Positions 60,569 to 64,000 of a stretch of DNA of 64,000 bases are shown in pieces. Positions within the stretch are counted from its first letter, which is position 1. The number at the start of each line of letters is the position of its first letter. The stretch comes from Micrococcaceae bacterium Sec5.7 (GTDB lineage: Bacteria; Actinomycetota; Actinomycetes; Actinomycetales; Micrococcaceae): NCBI GenBank assembly GCA_039636785.1, contig CP144169.1:682001-746000 (forward strand), read 5' to 3'. The position numbers and the translations under genes are program-made. A model generated the notes under the pieces. The model searched no databases. It was given only the letters and a program-made list of their open reading frames with translations, and was not told the DNA's origin.

Positions 60569-61982
60569 AGCACTCCACCACGTTCACGGCCAGGCCGCCC
60601 ATGGCGGTTTCCTTGTATTTGGAGCTCATGTCCTTGCCGGTTTCCCGCATGGTCACGATCACCTCGTCCAGGGAGACCCGGTGTGTGCCGTCGCCCCAGA
60701 GTGCCATCTTGGCGGCGTTGATGGCCTTGGCGGCGGCAATGGCGTTGCGTTCGATGCACGGGATCTGCACCAGCCCGCCGATCGGATCGCACGTCAGCCC
60801 GAGGTTGTGTTCCATCGCGATTTCCGCTGCGTTCTCCACCTGCCCGGGAGTGCCGCCCATAACCTCGGCCAGACCTGCAGCCGCCATGGACGACGCCGAA
60901 CCCACCTCGCCCTGGCAGCCCACTTCGGCGCCGGAAATGGAGGCCTGTTCCTTGTACAGCACCCCGATGGCACCGGCCGTCAGCAGGAACTTCACCACAA
61001 CGTCGTCGCGGTCCTGCTGGGTGGCCTTGTCCATGCCGGGGGCGAAATGCAGTGCGTAGTACAAGACGGCGGGGATGATGCCCGCGGCCCCGTTGGTGGG
61101 GGCAGTGACCACGCGGCCGCCGGTAGCGTTCTCTTCGTTGACGGCGAGGGCTATCAGGTTGACCCACTCCTGCCAGTACTTCGGGTCCCGGTCCTTGTCC
61201 TCCTTGAGCAGCCGCTCGTGCCAGTCGGGGGCTCGCCGGCGGACCTTCAGTCCGCCGGGCAGCAGGCCTTCGCGCTTGATGCTGATCTCAACGCAGCTTT
61301 CCATCACCGAGTAGATGTGGAGGAGGCCCTCGCGGATCTCCTCTTCGGTCCGCGAGGCACGCTCGTTGACGAACATGATCTCGCCGATGGACAGGCCCTT
61401 GGACTGGCAGCGGCCCAGCAGTTCCGCAGCGGTGCGGAATGGCAGGGGCAGTTCCTTCTTTGACTCGTCGAGTTCCTTGAGGGCTGCGTCTTCCTCGCCT
61501 TCGCGGACGATGAATCCGCCACCCACGGAGAAGAACGTGGCCTCGTGGAGGACCTCGCCGGCCTCATCCGAGACGGCGAACTTCATGCCGTTGGTGTGGC
61601 GTGGCAGCACGGTGAGCGGGTGCATGATCATGTCCTTGACCGCATACGGCAGCGGGACGCCTTGCCCCGATAAACCTGCGCCGGCGAGCTGCAGCGTGCC
61701 GGTTTCTGCGATGGCCGCAAGCCGTTCTTCAACTTCGTCAGGGAGGATGAGCTCGGGGTGGAAGCCTTCGAGTCCCAGCAGGATTGCGGTCATGGTGCCG
61801 TGGCCGTGGCCGGTAGCCGCCAGCGAGCCGTACAGATCAACGCGCAACGATGTGGCGAGGTCCAGTTTGCCGGAGGACCTGAGCTCCTGGGCAAACACCG
61901 CCGCTGCCCGCATGGGGCCCACGGTGTGTGAACTGGACGGTCCTATTCCGATGGAAAAAAGGTCGAAGACTCCAACGGCCAT
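60567..61982 (-). CDS. sdaA: L-serine ammonia-lyase (iron-sulfur type)
   Basis: A 471-residue single-chain serine dehydratase forming pyruvate and ammonia. The N-terminal beta domain starts [20 protein letters not shown]; the catalytic domain has [16 protein letters not shown] and cluster cysteines Cys356 ([10 protein letters not shown]), Cys398 ([10 protein letters not shown]) and Cys409 (IPCIERN). It ends in Cys471 (VNVVEC), the tail cysteine that, as in Legionella, can enter the active site as the fourth ligand. It lies downstream of glyA and gcvH; serine made from glycine can be deaminated here. Confidence 0.95.
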   Translation of the reverse strand: MAVGVFDLFSIGIGPSSSHTVGPMRAAAVFAQELRSSGKLDLATSLRVDLYGSLAATGHGHGTMTAILLGLEGFHPELILPDEVEERLAAIAETGTLQLAGAGLSGQGVPLPYAVKDMIMHPLTVLPRHTNGMKFAVSDEAGEVLHEATFFSVGGGFIVREGEEDAALKELDESKKELPLPFRTAAELLGRCQSKGLSIGEIMFVNERASRTEEEIREGLLHIYSVMESCVEISIKREGLLPGGLKVRRRAPDWHERLLKEDKDRDPKYWQEWVNLIALAVNEENATGGRVVTAPTNGAAGIIPAVLYYALHFAPGMDKATQQDRDDVVVKFLLTAGAIGVLYKEQASISGAEVGCQGEVGSASSMAAAGLAEVMGGTPGQVENAAEIAMEHNLGLTCDPIGGLVQIPCIERNAIAAAKAINAAKMALWGDGTHRVSLDEVIVTMRETGKDMSSKYKETAMGGLAVNVVEC

Positions 61983-62049
61983 TGTCGGTTCCTAACTAGG
62001 TCTTGCTTCGGTCCGGCAGATGGTCCTGCCGGATGTACGACGCCGGACG

Positions 62050-62107
62050 CCGGTGATCGAGCCTGTCGAGATCCAGAGGGTTTCGACAGGCTCAACCGCC
62101 GGGGTGG
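62050..62107. repeat. Dispersed TTTCGACAGGCTCAACC repeat, copy B, imperfect inverted repeat
   Basis: CCGGTGATCGAGCCTGTCGA (from 62050) is matched by its imperfect inverse TTTCGACAGGCTCAACCGCC (from 62081): 18 of 22 positions pair. The right arm is the same element as copy A at 60534. It lies in the 173-base sdaA-glyA gap (61983-62155) and may be a REP-like element or a terminator. No promoter could be identified in this gap. Confidence 0.75.
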
Positions 62108-62155
62108 GCACGCGTCTTACTTAACTCAACGAAAAACGCCGGGCAGAAATTCTAC

Positions 62156-63478
62156 CTAGGCGAGATTCGCCACGCCCGGGTAGAGCGGGTGTGCGGCGGC
62201 GAGTGCCTCCACACGGTGACGCAGACCGGAAAGGTCCGCGCCGGCGTCGGCAATCAGTGCCTCGGCGATGATGTCCGCAACCTCGCGGAAGGCGGCTTCC
62301 CCGAAACCTCTGGTAGCCAGCGCGGGAGTACCGATGCGCAGACCGGAGGTGACCATCGGCGGACGGGGGTCAAACGGGACGGCGTTGCGGTTGACGGTGA
62401 CGTCGATCTCCGCCAGCCGGTCCTCCGCCTGCTGGCCATCCAGTTCGCAGTTGCGCAGGTCAACCAGGACCAGGTGCACATCGGTGCCGCCGGAGATCAC
62501 GGAGATCCCCTTGGCCGTGACGTCGGGCTGGACCAGACGCTCGGCCAGGATCCGGGCACCGGCCAGCACACGCTCCTGGCGCTCCTTGAACTCGGGGGAA
62601 GCGGCGATTTTGAACGCCACGGCCTTGCCGGCGATCACATGCTCCAGCGGGCCGCCCTGCTGGCCGGGGAACACGGCCGAGTTGATCTTCTTGGCGATGT
62701 CCGCGTCGTTGGTCAGGATGATGCCGCCGCGCGGACCGGCGAGGGTCTTGTGCGTGGTGGAGGTGGTGACGTGGGCGTGCGGCACCGGCGACGGGTGCAG
62801 CCCTGCAGCCACCAGCCCGGCGAAGTGAGCCATGTCCACCATGAGGTAGGCGCCCACGGAATCGGCGATCCGGCGGAACTCGGCGAAGTCCAGCTGGCGG
62901 GCGTAGGCGGACCAGCCGGCAACGATCAGCTTCGGCTGGTGCTCCTGGGCCAGGCGCTCCACCTCGGCCATGTCGATCCGGTGGTCCTCCTCGCGGACCT
63001 GGTACGGGATCACGTTGTACAGGCGGCCGGAGAAGTTGATCCGCATGCCGTGCGTCAGGTGCCCGCCGTGGGCCAGGTTCAGTCCCATGATGGTGTCGCC
63101 GGGCTTGATCAGCGCGTGCATCACGGAGGCGTTCGCCTGGGCACCGGAGTGCGGCTGGACGTTTGCGTATTCGGCGCCGAACAGGGCCTTCACACGGTCA
63201 ATGGCCAACTGCTCCACGACGTCCACGTGCTCGCAGCCGCCGTAGTAGCGCTTGCCCGGGTAGCCCTCGGCGTACTTGTTGGTCAGCACCGAGCCCTGCG
63301 CCTGCATCACGGCCACGGCAGTGTGGTTCTCCGAGGCGATCATTTCCAGGCCGTCACGCTGACGGGTGAGTTCGTCGTCGATCTTCGCGGCGATCTCCGG
63401 GTCCAACTCGGCAAGCGTTGCGTTCAGGCTCGCTGAGGCAACCGCTTCAAAGGTTGCCGTCCCTGCTGCCGCGCTCAC
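62156..63478 (-). CDS. glyA: Serine hydroxymethyltransferase
   Basis: A 440-residue PLP enzyme that interconverts serine and glycine with tetrahydrofolate, supplying one-carbon units. The cofactor lysine is Lys244 in [35 protein letters not shown] and [20 protein letters not shown] are the N-terminal signatures. It starts within the gcvH stop (four-base overlap), an arrangement that couples it to the glycine-cleavage genes. SdaA lies downstream. Confidence 0.97.
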   Translation of the reverse strand: MSAAAGTATFEAVASASLNATLAELDPEIAAKIDDELTRQRDGLEMIASENHTAVAVMQAQGSVLTNKYAEGYPGKRYYGGCEHVDVVEQLAIDRVKALFGAEYANVQPHSGAQANASVMHALIKPGDTIMGLNLAHGGHLTHGMRINFSGRLYNVIPYQVREEDHRIDMAEVERLAQEHQPKLIVAGWSAYARQLDFAEFRRIADSVGAYLMVDMAHFAGLVAAGLHPSPVPHAHVTTSTTHKTLAGPRGGIILTNDADIAKKINSAVFPGQQGGPLEHVIAGKAVAFKIAASPEFKERQERVLAGARILAERLVQPDVTAKGISVISGGTDVHLVLVDLRNCELDGQQAEDRLAEIDVTVNRNAVPFDPRPPMVTSGLRIGTPALATRGFGEAAFREVADIIAEALIADAGADLSGLRHRVEALAAAHPLYPGVANLA

Positions 63479-63861
63479 AGCTCGCCGCCGTTCTTGGACG
63501 CGTAGTCCGCCGCGGAGAGCAGCGGGCCCTCGGACTCTGCGGCCACCTTGAAGAGCCAGCCGGCACCGTACGGATCGTTATTGATGAGCGCAGGATCGTC
63601 GACGACGGCGGGGTTCAATTCCGTGACCTCGCCGGTCACGGGGGCGTACAGATCCGAAACGGACTTGGTGGACTCCACCTCGCCACAGGTCTCGCCCGCA
63701 GTCACAGTGGAACCGAGCTCGGGCAGGTCAACGTACACAATGTCGCCGAGGGCATCAGTGGCCACGGCGGAGATGCCAATGGAGACCACGTTGGACGCGG
63801 CATCGCGCGCAACCCACTCGTGCTCGTCGGAGTACTGCAGTTCAGGGGCAACTTTAGCCAT
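63475..63861 (-). CDS. gcvH: Glycine cleavage system H protein
   Basis: A 128-residue lipoyl carrier that shuttles the aminomethyl group between GcvP and GcvT. The lipoylation site is Lys66 in [30 protein letters not shown] opens the fold and [15 protein letters not shown] closes it. It lies 30 bases after gcvT and overlaps glyA by four bases, forming a gcvT-gcvH-glyA operon. No gcvP is in the window. Confidence 0.96.
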   Translation of the reverse strand: MAKVAPELQYSDEHEWVARDAASNVVSIGISAVATDALGDIVYVDLPELGSTVTAGETCGEVESTKSVSDLYAPVTGEVTELNPAVVDDPALINNDPYGAGWLFKVAAESEGPLLSAADYASKNGGEL

Positions 63862-63891
63862 GTTTGGTTCCTTAAGTTCGGAGTGAAAAGT

Positions 63892-64000
63892 TTACTTCTG
63901 GCGCTTGTAGAACGGGAGGGCTATTACTTCGAAGGGCTCGGCCTTGCCGCGGAGGTCGATGTCCAGGGCGGTGCCCGGTTCGGAGTGCTCGATGTCCACG
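63892..64000 (-). CDS. gcvT: Glycine cleavage T protein (aminomethyltransferase), C-terminal part
   Basis: Only the last 35 codons are in the window; the gene continues beyond position 64000. The translation VDIEHSEPGTALDIDLRG then KAEPFEVIALPFYKRQK is the characteristic GcvT end (IRGK...V..PFYKR). GcvT transfers the methylene group to tetrahydrofolate. It leads into gcvH 30 bases downstream. A glycine riboswitch, if present, would be upstream outside the window. Confidence 0.88.
   Translation of the reverse strand, partial: VDIEHSEPGTALDIDLRGKAEPFEVIALPFYKRQK

Noticed and set aside
61983..62155. Glycine riboswitch before sdaA
   Set aside because: No conserved glycine-aptamer blocks; the sequence is a dispersed inverted repeat.

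Overview
This window looks like chromosomal DNA of a high-GC actinobacterium of the family Micrococcaceae, most likely Arthrobacter or Pseudarthrobacter. The evidence is the strong G/C third-position bias, many GTG and TTG starts, actinobacteria-restricted families (DUF3263 next to a LytR_C protein, DUF3027, a lone WXG100 protein, the XPB helicase with its helicase-associated partner) and c-di-AMP riboswitches in front of cell-wall hydrolases. I see no insertion sequence, prophage, CRISPR array or rRNA operon. The genus is inferred from memory of these families, not from a search.

Layout. 0.1-1.5 kb: a tautomerase divergent from an ArsR-SRPBCC pair. 1.5-7.7 kb: a complete ribose operon, rbsR-rbsA-rbsC-rbsB-rbsK-rbsD, bracketed by two copies of a long palindromic repeat. 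7.8-14.3 kb (minus strand): sucCD, a lipoprotein, the UvrD/PcrA helicase and an inositol-phosphatase-like enzyme. 14.4-16.9 kb: two membrane proteins, tRNA-Arg(CCU), a DUF6314 protein and a Nudix hydrolase. 16.9-22.2 kb: an ABC exporter plus ABC-F ATPase operon with a putative leader peptide, divergent from an unusual helix-turn-helix/7-TM pair. 22.5-24.8 kb: a polar amino-acid ABC importer. 24.8-27.8 kb: a GH38 alpha-mannosidase. 27.9-34.1 kb: a molybdenum formate-dehydrogenase-type operon (mobA, DUF6457, moeA, fdhF-like, fdhD) with an HNH endonuclease gene just upstream. 34.3-37.4 kb: three secreted cell-wall hydrolases under two c-di-AMP riboswitches. 37.4-42.3 kb: an IdeR/DtxR regulator, serC, an MFS exporter, DUF3027, a cold-shock protein and a small membrane protein. 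42.3-49.2 kb: helicase-associated protein and XPB, an OmpR/histidine-kinase system and a WXG100 protein. 49.3-56.1 kb: RNase H fusion, groEL with CIRCE, a Leu/Ile/Val-type binding protein coupled to cspA, LytR_C, DUF3263 and uracil-DNA glycosylase. 56.2-64 kb: a siderophore-interacting flavoprotein, a ThrE exporter, a FemX-like transferase, a PH-like protein, and sdaA-glyA-gcvH-gcvT.

How the genes work together. The ribose operon imports D-ribose, converts its pyranose form and phosphorylates it. The 28-33.6 kb genes make the molybdenum cofactor, sulfurate it and provide the oxidoreductase that uses it. The right end converts glycine to serine and pyruvate. The 34-37 kb hydrolases are probably tuned by c-di-AMP, linking cell-wall opening to osmotic or turgor signals.

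The least-explained items are the leader peptide before the ABC-F gene, the duplicated-HTH/7-TM pair, the NlpC/P60 paralogue that has lost a canonical active-site loop, and the DUF6314 gene whose only plausible start lies two bases after a tRNA. Starts were chosen from ribosome-binding sites and family knowledge. Nothing was computed or searched.
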